Notes under the pieces: generated by a model
Databases searched by the model: none
Told to the model about the DNA's origin: nothing
What the model saw: the letters and a program-made list of their open reading frames with translations, nothing else
Program-made: the position numbers and the translations under genes
DNA from: JAFDVL01 sp964631865
GTDB lineage: Bacteria > Acidobacteriota > Blastocatellia > RBC074
NCBI GenBank assembly: GCA_964631865.1
Contig: CAZWAK010000003.1
Coordinates: 1-64,000 of the forward strand
Direction: 5' to 3'
DNA: 64,000 bases
In this document: one piece after another, positions 25,743-33,793 of the stretch
Position numbering within the stretch: position 1 is the first letter of the stretch
How the letters are laid out: the number at the start of each line of letters is the position of its first letter

Positions 25743-26621
25743 CTATTTTGATTTGTCCCTGGCGTACCAAGGAGCAATTGCCCCAATCAACTTATCAAAC
25801 CAATCTTCATTAGTGGCTTTAAGCCAATTTAAGTTGCGCAAGTCCCAGGGAATGGTGCAGTCGTCGAGCAATATTGGTATTAAAAATATCTTTCCTCTCG
25901 GCCTCAGTGACTGCTGTCTAAGTGCGAATTGTATTTCTCTGTTTTTGTATCCAATTTTCTCTTCTGTTTGCCGTGAAAGAAATAGCAAGAAGTAATCTGC
26001 TTTTTCAATTGCCTGTTCAATACGCATTTCCCAATCGTCTCCAGGCATCAGATTCTGCTGATCAAACCAAGTAACAACTGCATGATCATTAAGCTTACGA
26101 GTGATTTCTTTAACAGCTTTTTCGTCTTCTCTAGCGTATGAGATAAATGCTACTGAAACAGGGATTTCAATCATCCCGTTCTTGATAGTCGTTTCTCCAA
26201 TTTCAAACATTTTGTCGTGTCCAGGTATCTTAAATTGAACCTTTAACATTCCAGGTGTATCAAGAGCGGTTAAGTAAACCTCAAAGTCGTGGAAGTGTAT
26301 TTCTTTATTATTCTCTGTAACTAGCCTCATTCCATGCGCTTCTGTTTCAATTATTTCCAGGCTATCTATCTGTTCCAAAGGCAAATACTCAAAATACTTG
26401 TTTATCTGTTCTTGCGTGAGCGGAAGATAAGTTTTCTTGGAATCCTCTTCTCCAAGTTCCTTCCTCAATTCTCGGCGCTTTTCTATAGTCAAGATTTGAA
26501 CTAATCCTTGGCTGATCATTGGTTCAGTTCTTGCCCGTAGTTTGCCAACCTTGTATTGGCCTGATTTTAATCTTAGCCTAACTGGCCTCTCACCTATTTC
26601 TTCCAAATTAAGATCTATCAT
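25743..26621 (-). CDS. TIR-domain protein
   Basis: 292 residues, GGAG upstream of the ATG. The N-terminal about 150 residues are uncharacterised, beta-rich (PVRLRLKSGQYKVGKLRA). The TIR domain runs about 155-285: VAFISYAREDEKAVKEI, LMPGDDWEMRIEQAIEKADY, LLFLSRQ, and GYKNREIQFAL, where Glu229 fits the catalytic Glu of NAD-cleaving TIRs. The gene is visibly more AT-rich than its neighbours and is bracketed by an attC-like palindrome and an array of short palindromes, suggesting recent acquisition. It may be a T6SS NADase effector, a defence sensor working with the adjacent caspase, or an unrelated cassette. Confidence 0.9.
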   Translation of the reverse strand: MIDLNLEEIGERPVRLRLKSGQYKVGKLRARTEPMISQGLVQILTIEKRRELRKELGEEDSKKTYLPLTQEQINKYFEYLPLEQIDSLEIIETEAHGMRLVTENNKEIHFHDFEVYLTALDTPGMLKVQFKIPGHDKMFEIGETTIKNGMIEIPVSVAFISYAREDEKAVKEITRKLNDHAVVTWFDQQNLMPGDDWEMRIEQAIEKADYFLLFLSRQTEEKIGYKNREIQFALRQQSLRPRGKIFLIPILLDDCTIPWDLRNLNWLKATNEDWFDKLIGAIAPWYARDKSK

Positions 26622-26689
26622 AGGCTACTCCATCATAAATTTGGGTAATTCCGCAACTGACCAAAGGCATCTAACTAACCTAATTAGCC

Positions 26690-26707
26690 GGATGCCGCTT
26701 GGCATCC
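26690..26707 (-). terminator. Hairpin GGATGCC-loop-GGCATCC
   Basis: A perfect 7-bp stem with a GCTT loop between csgG and the TIR gene. On the minus strand it would follow csgG. No T-run, so a terminator role is weak; it could also be the edge of the inserted segment. Confidence 0.35.
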
Positions 26708-26721
26708 AACACGAGATGCTT

Positions 26722-26820
26722 GTTTCTAATAGTAGAAACCGAGCATCTAATACTAGAAACTTTTTGACATCTACTATTAGATGCTTTTGCAATTGTACTA
26801 AGTATCTAATAGTAGATGTT
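26722..26820. repeat. Array of four ~18-bp AT-rich palindromic units
   Basis: Units at 26722-26739, 26743-26760, 26768-26785 and 26802-26819 share the core TCTAATAGTAGA or its complement with one change in unit 2. Spacing is uneven (21, 25 and 34 bases). The last unit is 8 bp from the csgG stop. It could be operator sites, tandem weak terminators or a recombination remnant. It is not a CRISPR array: units are too short and spacers too small and uneven. Confidence 0.6.
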
Positions 26821-26827
26821 TTTCCGA

Positions 26828-27820
26828 TTACTGTATCGGCACAACTTTATCTTTCACCTTCGCCGCACCAGCGCCCGTGAACTTCCCTTCCGCACTTGCT
26901 TCATCCACATCCGTCACGACAACTTCGCCCACCTTCTCCGCCACGACGCGAATGACTTTGCCCGTGTCCGGGTCTTTGACTTCGCGGCTCACCCGTTTCA
27001 CCTCCAAACGATCCCCTTTCTTCAAGCCAGCGTTGCGGCCAATGTTGAGGATGACGGTGTTGCCGGAGACATCCGCGATCAAGCCTTCGGTCTTCACGGC
27101 TGCGGCGGTGCGCGCGGGCATACTCGTGGCCTTCTCTTCCAACTGCGCAGCTAACTTGTTCACGCAATCGTAGACGGCTTCGCCGATGACGGTTTCAGCG
27201 AAATTGGTGCTATTCATCCCTGCGCCGGCATCGGTGTAGACGCCTTTGACGCCGCCTGCCATTTGAATGTTCGCGCCTTCGCGTTTGGATTCGCCGCGCG
27301 CATCCCCTGCCGAGAAAATCTCAGCCGTGTCCGCTGCCACCATACGATAGTTGATGCCGACGACAGCTTTGGCTTTTTGCTGACCGACTTTGACGCGACC
27401 GAATACGGGAACCGGAACGTTGACGCCCGTGCCTGCGCCGCGATTTTTATCGTCGCGCCCGAAGGTGTGAATGCTGCCCATAATCAACGCATCTACGCCG
27501 AGAATTTTGCCGATGCGCGCGGCAGTCGCTTCGTCTACGCGCCCGCTCGCGCCGAGGTTTTGTTCGGCGATGATTTTGTCGAGTTGTTTGCGTTCGATCA
27601 CGCTGTACTGCCCGCCTTGCACGAGCTTGGTCACGAGCAGGTCGGCGATACCTTTGCCGACGTTGACGTTCGTGCCGAAGATGTAACCGACATCGCTGTA
27701 GACTGTGCCGTACTCAAAGTCCAAAATGGCGATGCGTTTCTTTTGCTGGGCGCTGGCCGTGAGAGTGATTCCAGCCAATAAAATCAGGGTGAAGATGGAT
27801 GCTGTGGTTTTTCTGAACAT
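26828..27820 (-). CDS. CsgG-family curli-assembly-like protein
   Basis: 330 residues from the ATG near 27820 with AGGAGG upstream (a TTG start at 27859 would read through the palindrome). The signal peptide ends ASA-QQ, without a lipobox Cys. The CsgG-like domain is clear: KRIAILDFEYGTV, GKGIADLLVTKLVQGGQYSVIERKQLDKIIAEQN, and IGKILGVDALIMGSIHTFGRD. The C-terminal about 100 residues (VIGEAVYDCVNKLAAQLEEK, then GRNAGLKKGDRLEV) resemble the extension seen in many CsgG-like periplasmic proteins. CsgG itself forms an outer-membrane secretion channel. Here the gene lies inside the T6SS cluster between tssG and the TIR gene. Confidence 0.82.
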   Translation of the reverse strand: MFRKTTASIFTLILLAGITLTASAQQKKRIAILDFEYGTVYSDVGYIFGTNVNVGKGIADLLVTKLVQGGQYSVIERKQLDKIIAEQNLGASGRVDEATAARIGKILGVDALIMGSIHTFGRDDKNRGAGTGVNVPVPVFGRVKVGQQKAKAVVGINYRMVAADTAEIFSAGDARGESKREGANIQMAGGVKGVYTDAGAGMNSTNFAETVIGEAVYDCVNKLAAQLEEKATSMPARTAAAVKTEGLIADVSGNTVILNIGRNAGLKKGDRLEVKRVSREVKDPDTGKVIRVVAEKVGEVVVTDVDEASAEGKFTGAGAAKVKDKVVPIQ

Positions 27821-27842
27821 ACGCTTTTCCTCCTTAGAAAAT

Positions 27843-27869
27843 GTAGCGCGATTTGCCAAATCGCGTTAC
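27843..27869 (-). promoter_or_regulatory. Family A hairpin in the csgG 5' leader
   Basis: GTAGCGCGATTTGCCAAATCGCGTTAC, a near-perfect palindrome (positions 27843-27869). On the minus strand it is followed by a T-rich spacer, then AGGAGG and the csgG ATG. The same order and spacing recur before tssA and ompA. Confidence 0.65.
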
Positions 27870-27908
27870 GTTCATTTTCATCGCTTCCGGGCCCTGCGTT
27901 CTTTACGA

Positions 27909-28937
27909 TCAGTGACCCGCGCGTAAAACGACTTGCTCGTCGTCCGAGCGAAACGGTTTCGTTTTCAACCACGTCGTCCAACCCAATGCGGGTTTGGTCT
28001 TCGTGGACAAGATGCAAAATGGCACGGCGGCTCTGCGCAACACCAATTGGATGTCGAAATCCAATTCCATCCCAGCGAAAAACTGTGTGAGTTCGGTCGC
28101 GGGTTTGAAGGCCGAGCCGTTGGGCAAAAACGCGACGAACTTATCAAAACTCAGCGGCCCAAACTTCACACGCATTTTCGATTGCTGATCCCACACGCGC
28201 GCGCCCACCAACGTGCTGACGCCCAATTGATGATTCGCGCGACCGAGCGTCGACAGGCTTTCAGGATCGAGCTTGAGCCATTGCCCTTTGAATTGTTCGA
28301 TCTCCGCTGGCACGCCGAAGTAATCGCTCATCAGGCCTGCCATCGCGCTTGATGAATGCGGTTTGTTTGCAATCAACCCGCCGTAGCTCAACAAGCCTTC
28401 GTCGGCAAAATTGAAGCGTCGCCGCAAGCCGCGCGTGCCCAAGCCGACGATGTCAAAGAGGAATTCCGTGAAGCGATCATCCAGGCCGCGTTCGACGCCG
28501 AGGGGAAAGCGATATTTTTCCCACGCGCGAAAAAATAGCGACAACACGCGATGATTGAATTGATCCAGAAACTCCACGAGCGCGCGGTCTTTGTTGCGCA
28601 ATCGCTCCATCAGCAGTTCGGTGTACGGATGCGGCAACACGCCCGACGGCCCGGTCAAGCCCATAAACGCAACCGTCATCTGCGGCGGCGCGGGCTTGTC
28701 GTCATCATTGCTTTCACGATCCAACGCATAAATCTGACTCGCCGGAAAATTCAAGCCTGTCAGCGTGCGAAAGCGCACGGCTTCGCTGCTCGGTTCCGCT
28801 GCGTGCCCGACCGGACGCCGCATTGAGTAGATGCGCTCCAACAACCGCACGGCCTGGAAGAAATCAAAGCGGTACGGCTCCGCGAAGAGGACTTCTTCGA
28901 GGGTGAAGGCTTTTTGATTGGCGGTCGGCTGTTCCAT
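27909..28937 (-). CDS. tssG: T6SS baseplate protein TssG
   Basis: 342 residues, normal for TssG. The N-terminus is characteristic: EPYRFDFFQAVRLLERIY, then VRFRTLTGLNFPASQI, FMGLTGPSGVLPHPYTELL and FLDQFNHRVLSLFFRAWEKYRF. TssG forms the baseplate wedge with TssE, TssF and TssK at the inner membrane. It follows tssF with a 113-bp gap that is almost entirely an inverted-repeat element, whose left arm ends four bases before the tssG ATG, leaving no ordinary ribosome binding site. Confidence 0.96.
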   Translation of the reverse strand: MEQPTANQKAFTLEEVLFAEPYRFDFFQAVRLLERIYSMRRPVGHAAEPSSEAVRFRTLTGLNFPASQIYALDRESNDDDKPAPPQMTVAFMGLTGPSGVLPHPYTELLMERLRNKDRALVEFLDQFNHRVLSLFFRAWEKYRFPLGVERGLDDRFTEFLFDIVGLGTRGLRRRFNFADEGLLSYGGLIANKPHSSSAMAGLMSDYFGVPAEIEQFKGQWLKLDPESLSTLGRANHQLGVSTLVGARVWDQQSKMRVKFGPLSFDKFVAFLPNGSAFKPATELTQFFAGMELDFDIQLVLRRAAVPFCILSTKTKPALGWTTWLKTKPFRSDDEQVVLRAGH

Positions 28938-28941
28938 AACA

Positions 28942-29054
28942 GTAGCGCAAACTGTTAGTTTGCGATGTTTTGTTAACTATTTCCTGGGAAACAACGATTC
29001 GTTTTATAGCAGGGCGTTTGTCGTTGAGTTACGCAAACTAACAGTTTGCGCTAC
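28942..29054. repeat. Family B inverted-repeat element between tssF and tssG
   Basis: Two perfect 23-bp arms (28942-28964 and 29032-29054, sequence GTAGCGCAAACTGTTAGTTT plus GCG and its complement) enclose 67 bp. Each arm is itself a hairpin, CGCAAACT-GTT-AGTTTGCG. The right arm contains the tssF stop codon (29051-29053). The architecture is that of a small non-autonomous element or bacterial interspersed repeat. Confidence 0.85.
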
Positions 29055-30907
29055 AGCAACATCGCTTCGCCCGCGCGTGGCTGCCATTTTTTCAAGATGC
29101 CTTCGCGCTGTTCGGTTTTCGCGACGAGTTGTGTGAACGAATTGACTGAAGCGTACAAACCCAAAAACCGTTCCAGCACGGACGCGAAGAGAAACACGCC
29201 GCTGCCGACGAATTGCGTTTCGTCAAATTCCATCGCGGTTTCGATGCCGCGCACAAAGCCTGTGCCGATGCGCGAGCCGGTTTGGCGCACGACGCGGCGG
29301 CTGTTGATTTTCGTCAAGCCTAAGATTTGTTTGCGCGTCGCCGACGAATCCATGAAATCGTAGAGCATCAGGATTTCGCGCAACGCTTCCGGGTCGCCCG
29401 CGCGTTGGCCTTCGACAATGGACAGATGATTCAGCGAGAGATGCGAAATCAATCGCCAATGCGCGCCGCGTCGCATTGGCGGACGCAGCGTTTCCGTCGG
29501 CTTGCGCAGGCATTTCACACGCGCGAGCGGCCCGGCATTTTCGACTTCAAAATCGCCTTCGCGTCCGCCAAACGGCAAGCGGGCGGGCAAGTCTCGATTT
29601 GTGCAAGTGACGTGACAGGTGATCGTTTCGACGGCGGGCACTTTCGGGCTGAAACTCAAATCCACGAGCGAGAGAAAAATCTCTGTGCCTGCGTCATCAA
29701 CCTTCTGTGATGGCCGTCGCGAAGCGTACCAGAACGCGCCTTGTTGCTCGCGTTCGTAAGCGTGGCGATAGGAATAAAACGGCTGGAATTCGCGCGATTG
29801 CTGCAAGTACGGATCAACCGTCGTGACCGCGTCAATCGAAGCGATTTCCGTCGCGCTTTGCCGATGAATGTCGGGGATGACGTGATATTCGTGCTGTTGT
29901 TGCGTGAGTTGAATCGGCTCGGCGATTTTTTTGAAGAGGTTGATAATCGGCGTGCAGCCGAGTTGAAACGTGCCTGCGTCTACTTTCGCGCGCGGCGGCG
30001 TGACGTCTTTGAGGTACAACAAAACTTCGACTTGCTCGCCGAAGCCTGCGTGCGCGGCTTTGTCCAGTCCCGTCACATCGAAGAACAAAAACTTGTCGGG
30101 AAACGCGAAGTATTCCGTCAGCAAGCGGTAGCCCTGAAACGAACGCGGCGTGTATTCGAGCAACGCTTCGTCGGACGTAAAACCGACGGGCTGGATCGCG
30201 CTTGGCGGCAGTGCAATCGTCTTGCGCGATTTGGTATCGCGCAATTCAACTTTCGTGATGTGCGCGTGATCGTTGAAAAGCAGTTCGTAGAGCGGATAGA
30301 CAAGCTGTGCTTCGCCGTTCAGATAAAAGCGCAACGACGCGATGCCAGCTTCGGTCTCGCCCGTTTTGACTTTCAATTCGTGCAGCTTTGTGTTGTGCAG
30401 GCAGCGCAGATGGATACGCACGACAGCGTCCGACCATTTGCCGCGCGCGCCGACGGGATCAAGCGATTCGAGTGCGGCGGAGGCGACTTCCAGCGGCCAC
30501 AACGTGACGGGATAGCTCGTGCGAAAGCGACACTGCGTGCCTTGCACCGGACGCGAGTACAACGTCGTCCCGCGTTCGATGTGGTAGCCAGTCGTCAGCT
30601 TGCCCTGTTGCGGGTCAAGGCCAAATTGCGCGATGGACATCGAAGGAATCGGCGCGAGGTAATGCGGGTAGAGCACGTTGAGCAACGATTCCGTGATTTC
30701 GGGAAACTCGTCGTCAATCTTCAAATGCACGCGGCTCGTCAAAAACGCGAAGGCTTCGATCATCCGCTCGACGTGCGGGTCTTCGCATTTGTCGGGTTCG
30801 AGCAACAGGCGTCCGGCCACTTTCGGATACTTCTCGGCAAACTCCGCGCCCATTTGGCGCAGAAAAATCAATTCGCGTTCGTAATACCCGAGTAATTCGT
30901 CTCGCAT
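29051..30907 (-). CDS. tssF: T6SS baseplate protein TssF
   Basis: 618 residues, normal length. The N-terminus is diagnostic: LGYYERELIFLRQMGAEFAEKYPKVAGRL, then DPHVERMIEAFAFLTSRVHLKIDDEFPEITESLLNVLYPHYLAPIPSM. Further family features are ERGTTLYSRP and YRLLTEYFAFPDKFLFFD, and near the C-terminus VRQTGSRIGTGFVRGIE. TssF is the larger wedge subunit of the baseplate. It is 28 bp after the papain-like protease gene. Its stop codon lies in the arm of the repeat element. Confidence 0.97.
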   Translation of the reverse strand: MRDELLGYYERELIFLRQMGAEFAEKYPKVAGRLLLEPDKCEDPHVERMIEAFAFLTSRVHLKIDDEFPEITESLLNVLYPHYLAPIPSMSIAQFGLDPQQGKLTTGYHIERGTTLYSRPVQGTQCRFRTSYPVTLWPLEVASAALESLDPVGARGKWSDAVVRIHLRCLHNTKLHELKVKTGETEAGIASLRFYLNGEAQLVYPLYELLFNDHAHITKVELRDTKSRKTIALPPSAIQPVGFTSDEALLEYTPRSFQGYRLLTEYFAFPDKFLFFDVTGLDKAAHAGFGEQVEVLLYLKDVTPPRAKVDAGTFQLGCTPIINLFKKIAEPIQLTQQQHEYHVIPDIHRQSATEIASIDAVTTVDPYLQQSREFQPFYSYRHAYEREQQGAFWYASRRPSQKVDDAGTEIFLSLVDLSFSPKVPAVETITCHVTCTNRDLPARLPFGGREGDFEVENAGPLARVKCLRKPTETLRPPMRRGAHWRLISHLSLNHLSIVEGQRAGDPEALREILMLYDFMDSSATRKQILGLTKINSRRVVRQTGSRIGTGFVRGIETAMEFDETQFVGSGVFLFASVLERFLGLYASVNSFTQLVAKTEQREGILKKWQPRAGEAMLL

Positions 30908-30935
30908 GCTGAAACCTCAGACCACCTGGAGTTCG

Positions 30936-31436
30936 CTACAACCAATCCTCCATCGGTAAATATCCAATGCCAATTTCCTGGCTATTGGCAAAAAAGCTCA
31001 GGTCGCGCCGGACGTACTTTCCTGATCGTTGTCCATCTTTGCCAGGATGCGGGAAGTATGGCTCCATACAAGCAACGGTCGTGCCCTTTTGATTGAAGAT
31101 CGCATTCATGTGCGTGCCGCCGACCAGGGGATAGTTGAAGACGATGATCATCGGGGTATCAATGCCGGTATATTTCTTGAAGGCGGCGGGCGTGATGTAT
31201 TCCAGCTTGATGCGGATTTCGGCGCTCTCGCAAACTCTGCGAATACCAGACAAAGGCATCGAACCGTCTTCATTCGTGAGGTGATCGAACTGGCTGATTA
31301 ACTCGCTTTGGGTCGTGATCTTGCGCTTGTAGTTCAGCATCAAGGCGCGCGTCCACCAGCTTATGCTGGCGGCCCAACAGGCATTTCTATCGAACTGTCC
31401 TTCGGCATTGAGATGTTTGTTATATTCGTAGCCCAT
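30936..31436 (-). CDS. Papain-like cysteine peptidase, candidate T6SS effector
   Basis: 166 residues, no signal peptide, GGAG 8 nt upstream of the ATG. The active-site Cys is in NACWAASISWW (Cys20) and the likely His in LVGGTHMNAIF (His109), with a following MEPYFP segment where a third residue could lie. This arrangement resembles the AvrRpt2-type papain-like group (PF12385-like). It lies between a methyltransferase gene and tssF, inside the core operon. Small papain-fold peptidases in T6SS clusters often act as amidases or proteases on the target cell; the substrate here is not predictable. No separate immunity gene is obvious. Confidence 0.78.
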   Translation of the reverse strand: MGYEYNKHLNAEGQFDRNACWAASISWWTRALMLNYKRKITTQSELISQFDHLTNEDGSMPLSGIRRVCESAEIRIKLEYITPAAFKKYTGIDTPMIIVFNYPLVGGTHMNAIFNQKGTTVACMEPYFPHPGKDGQRSGKYVRRDLSFFANSQEIGIGYLPMEDWL

Positions 31437-31543
31437 AGAATCTCTCCTCGAGGTGAAGGTTTAGGGTTGATTGAAAAACACGCGGTGGAACATAGTTTGT
31501 CGCGACAAAATACTCAGGCAATTGATTGGGGCGTAATGGCCCA

Positions 31544-33133
31544 TTAACCGACCAACAACGCGAGCCGGGCGCAGCTTTGCAAATTTTCCTCCAGCGTATC
31601 AGAAATCATTTGGGCCAGGGCGGCGCGGTCATTGATCGCTTGGCCATCCTTCAGGGTAAGGGGCAAGCGCGATTCCATCACTGCCGTCAAATCGGTCATC
31701 AAGGCCGCGTGATCGCGCGTCCCATCCAACAACTGCAACAAGCGTTGATTCAATTCATTTTCCAGGATCACACTGGCGTGCAGCAGGCTCGTGACCACTT
31801 CGCTGTGCTGTGCCTGCCAGCGCGCCAAACGATAGGCTACCGGGTGCGAGGTGACGGTAAGCTGTATTGCCGGGCGATGGGAATGCAGCTTGATCACGCC
31901 GGAACCAAAGGCGGCGAGCAGAATTTCGGCCAGGGCTTGCAATTGATCGGCAGTCACCGATTCGCTCTGTGAGTGCATCACACGCGCAACCGCTGCAGTT
32001 TGCAATTCGTCCCAACTCAAAAACTGCGGCCAGGCTTCTTTCAAAATCACGAGCGCCGCTTTGGCTAACGGGAAATCGGTTTGCAACCGCGCCCCTTTCG
32101 GGCCTTCAAAGGCCGCGACAACGTGCGGCGAGAAGTCCGGTTGCGCGGGCATGATTTCAATGTCGGACGAGAAATAAAAGGATTTGATCTGCTCGGCGTT
32201 GAGCTTCCGCTGTAGCTTCACATCATTGCGGCACAGCAAGGTCTGCCGAAAGGAACGACCTCGCAGGAAGTCCAGATATTGCTCACGTTGCACGATATGT
32301 TCATCGTCGAATTGCGCTAACAAGGCGCGGACAGCGGGCGGAAAGCGATAATCCTGCATGTCCGAATAACTGGCTTCGGCGAGATATTGCAAACCGTGTT
32401 GCGCCGCGTGGGCGGCAAATTGATAGAAGTACGCGGGCCGATAATGTTCCGCGAGATGATCGTGATAAATCTGCTCCCGATGCCGATGGCGCGCGAGCAT
32501 TTCGAACTGTTCGAGCACAATGGCCCCATAAATATCTTGGCGCGTTTTTTCTTCGGAAGGGTATTGGCTCAGGATAAATTGCAGCAGCGACAAGCCTTGA
32601 TTCATGCAGTCACGCGGGTCTTCGTTCCCGCGCACGTGAAAGAGCATCATCTCGCGCGTCATCTCGCGCAAATGACATCCCGGATAGGCGTTGTAGCTGA
32701 TATACGCGACGCCCTGGGGTTTGAGCAAGCGTTGGCACAACGCCAGCAAACCATCCTGCACAACGGGCGGAACCCACGCATACAAACCGTGCGTGATGAT
32801 GTAATCAAACGGTTCGTCGGCAAATTCCAGCAGATCGGCTTGGCGCAAATCAAGGTTGGTGAGACCTAAGTCGGAGATGATCTCCTGTCCGCGCTCGACG
32901 GGTTTGGCGGCGAGATCGAAGCCGACGAATTGACTGTCGGGCAAGCCCAGCGCCATCGGAATCAGATTCGCCCCATCGCCGCAACCGACTTCCAACACCC
33001 GACAGTTCGTGATCGGCGCGGGCGGCAATCCGTGCAGTGCCGCCAGCGTCGCCAACCGATTCGGATGGGTTTGCGCGAAGGGATAACTCGTGTACGGAAT
33101 TTGATCGTAAGGGTTGTTCTCTTGCATATTCAT
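31544..33133 (-). CDS. SAM-dependent methyltransferase with regulatory domain (PKMT-like)
   Basis: 529 residues. The N-terminal Rossmann methyltransferase has motif I VLEVGCGDGAN (residues 46-56), then FVGFDLAAKPVERG and FDYIITHGLYAWVPP. The middle part (about 215-300) resembles the methyltransferase regulatory domain (PF10119): FEMLARHRHREQIYHDHLAE, then RPAYFYQFAAHAAQHGLQYLAEA. The C-terminal half is a helical/winged part. This architecture is that of the Rickettsia outer-membrane-protein lysine methyltransferases PKMT1/2. Between tssE and the papain-like gene it may methylate a secretion-machine or effector protein; the substrate is unknown. Confidence 0.85.
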   Translation of the reverse strand: MNMQENNPYDQIPYTSYPFAQTHPNRLATLAALHGLPPAPITNCRVLEVGCGDGANLIPMALGLPDSQFVGFDLAAKPVERGQEIISDLGLTNLDLRQADLLEFADEPFDYIITHGLYAWVPPVVQDGLLALCQRLLKPQGVAYISYNAYPGCHLREMTREMMLFHVRGNEDPRDCMNQGLSLLQFILSQYPSEEKTRQDIYGAIVLEQFEMLARHRHREQIYHDHLAEHYRPAYFYQFAAHAAQHGLQYLAEASYSDMQDYRFPPAVRALLAQFDDEHIVQREQYLDFLRGRSFRQTLLCRNDVKLQRKLNAEQIKSFYFSSDIEIMPAQPDFSPHVVAAFEGPKGARLQTDFPLAKAALVILKEAWPQFLSWDELQTAAVARVMHSQSESVTADQLQALAEILLAAFGSGVIKLHSHRPAIQLTVTSHPVAYRLARWQAQHSEVVTSLLHASVILENELNQRLLQLLDGTRDHAALMTDLTAVMESRLPLTLKDGQAINDRAALAQMISDTLEENLQSCARLALLVG

Positions 33134-33240
33134 TTATCATTTCCCCATTCCCCCTTTTGATTTTTCATTGGTCATCGTTTGCGCCAACGGCCACCAGCAA
33201 TAACAAATGAAAAATGACAAACGGAAAATGAGAAATGAAA
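33131..33240. repeat. Family F AT-rich element upstream of the methyltransferase gene
   Basis: The left part is CATTTATCATTTCCCCATTC and the right part is AAATGAAAAATGACAAACGG, approximately inverted. It fills the gap between tssE and the methyltransferase gene. Related to the element at 6277. Confidence 0.55.
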
Positions 33241-33268
33241 AGAACGGATTGTCTCGGCAGTAACGACG

Positions 33269-33757
33269 CTACCGCTCTTCTTTCACGACGTACTGCCCAT
33301 TGTCCAATTGCAGCAGCGTGTCGAACGTCACGGGTTCGGGGGCGGGATCAACCTTGAGCCGAGCATCAATGCGAAAGCGCATGACTTGCTCGCCACTGCT
33401 GCCCGGAATCAAGATCACCATCACATCTTCCAGACGCGGCTCGAACAAACTGATCGCCCGTTCGATGGTGCGACGCACGTAAGCTTGTTCCGACGGGTTT
33501 TTCAAACTCACGCCGGTAAAATCCGGCAAGCCAAACGCGGCCAGCGAATGGCTGGTTTCGTTCAACTCTTCGGGAATGCCGCCCACGATTTGCCGCGAGT
33601 TGAGCAGCCACTCCAGATCGCGTTTGACCGCCGCTTTCAAATCGCGCAAGGATTTCTGCCGCGAGGCGGGGGCTTCCTGTTTCGCTTCCGGCTCAAAATC
33701 AATGAGCCGGTCGAGCACGGAAGTCGTGATACGAATTTCATTATCGAAGCGGCTCAT
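33269..33757 (-). CDS. tssE: T6SS baseplate protein TssE (gp25-like)
   Basis: 162 residues, normal for TssE. Family features: SVLDRLIDFEP near the N-terminus, SLRDLKAAVKRDLEWLLNSRQ, then SLAAFGLPDFTGVSL and the basic-acidic segment VRRTIERAISLFEPRLEDVMV of the gp25 lysozyme-like fold. TssE helps start sheath assembly at the baseplate. It lies between the Stv-like gene and the methyltransferase gene. Confidence 0.95.
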   Translation of the reverse strand: MSRFDNEIRITTSVLDRLIDFEPEAKQEAPASRQKSLRDLKAAVKRDLEWLLNSRQIVGGIPEELNETSHSLAAFGLPDFTGVSLKNPSEQAYVRRTIERAISLFEPRLEDVMVILIPGSSGEQVMRFRIDARLKVDPAPEPVTFDTLLQLDNGQYVVKEER

Positions 33758-33793
33758 AGCATCAAATCGCCTCTCCTCTCAGCCCGACCAGGC

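Noticed and set aside
26722..26820. CRISPR array
   Set aside because: Units are about 18 bp, palindromic, in both orientations and unevenly spaced by only a few bases; no cas genes are near.
27821..27859. TTG start for the CsgG-like protein
   Set aside because: The extension is encoded by the palindrome and ribosome binding site; the ATG with AGGAGG upstream starts a normal signal peptide.
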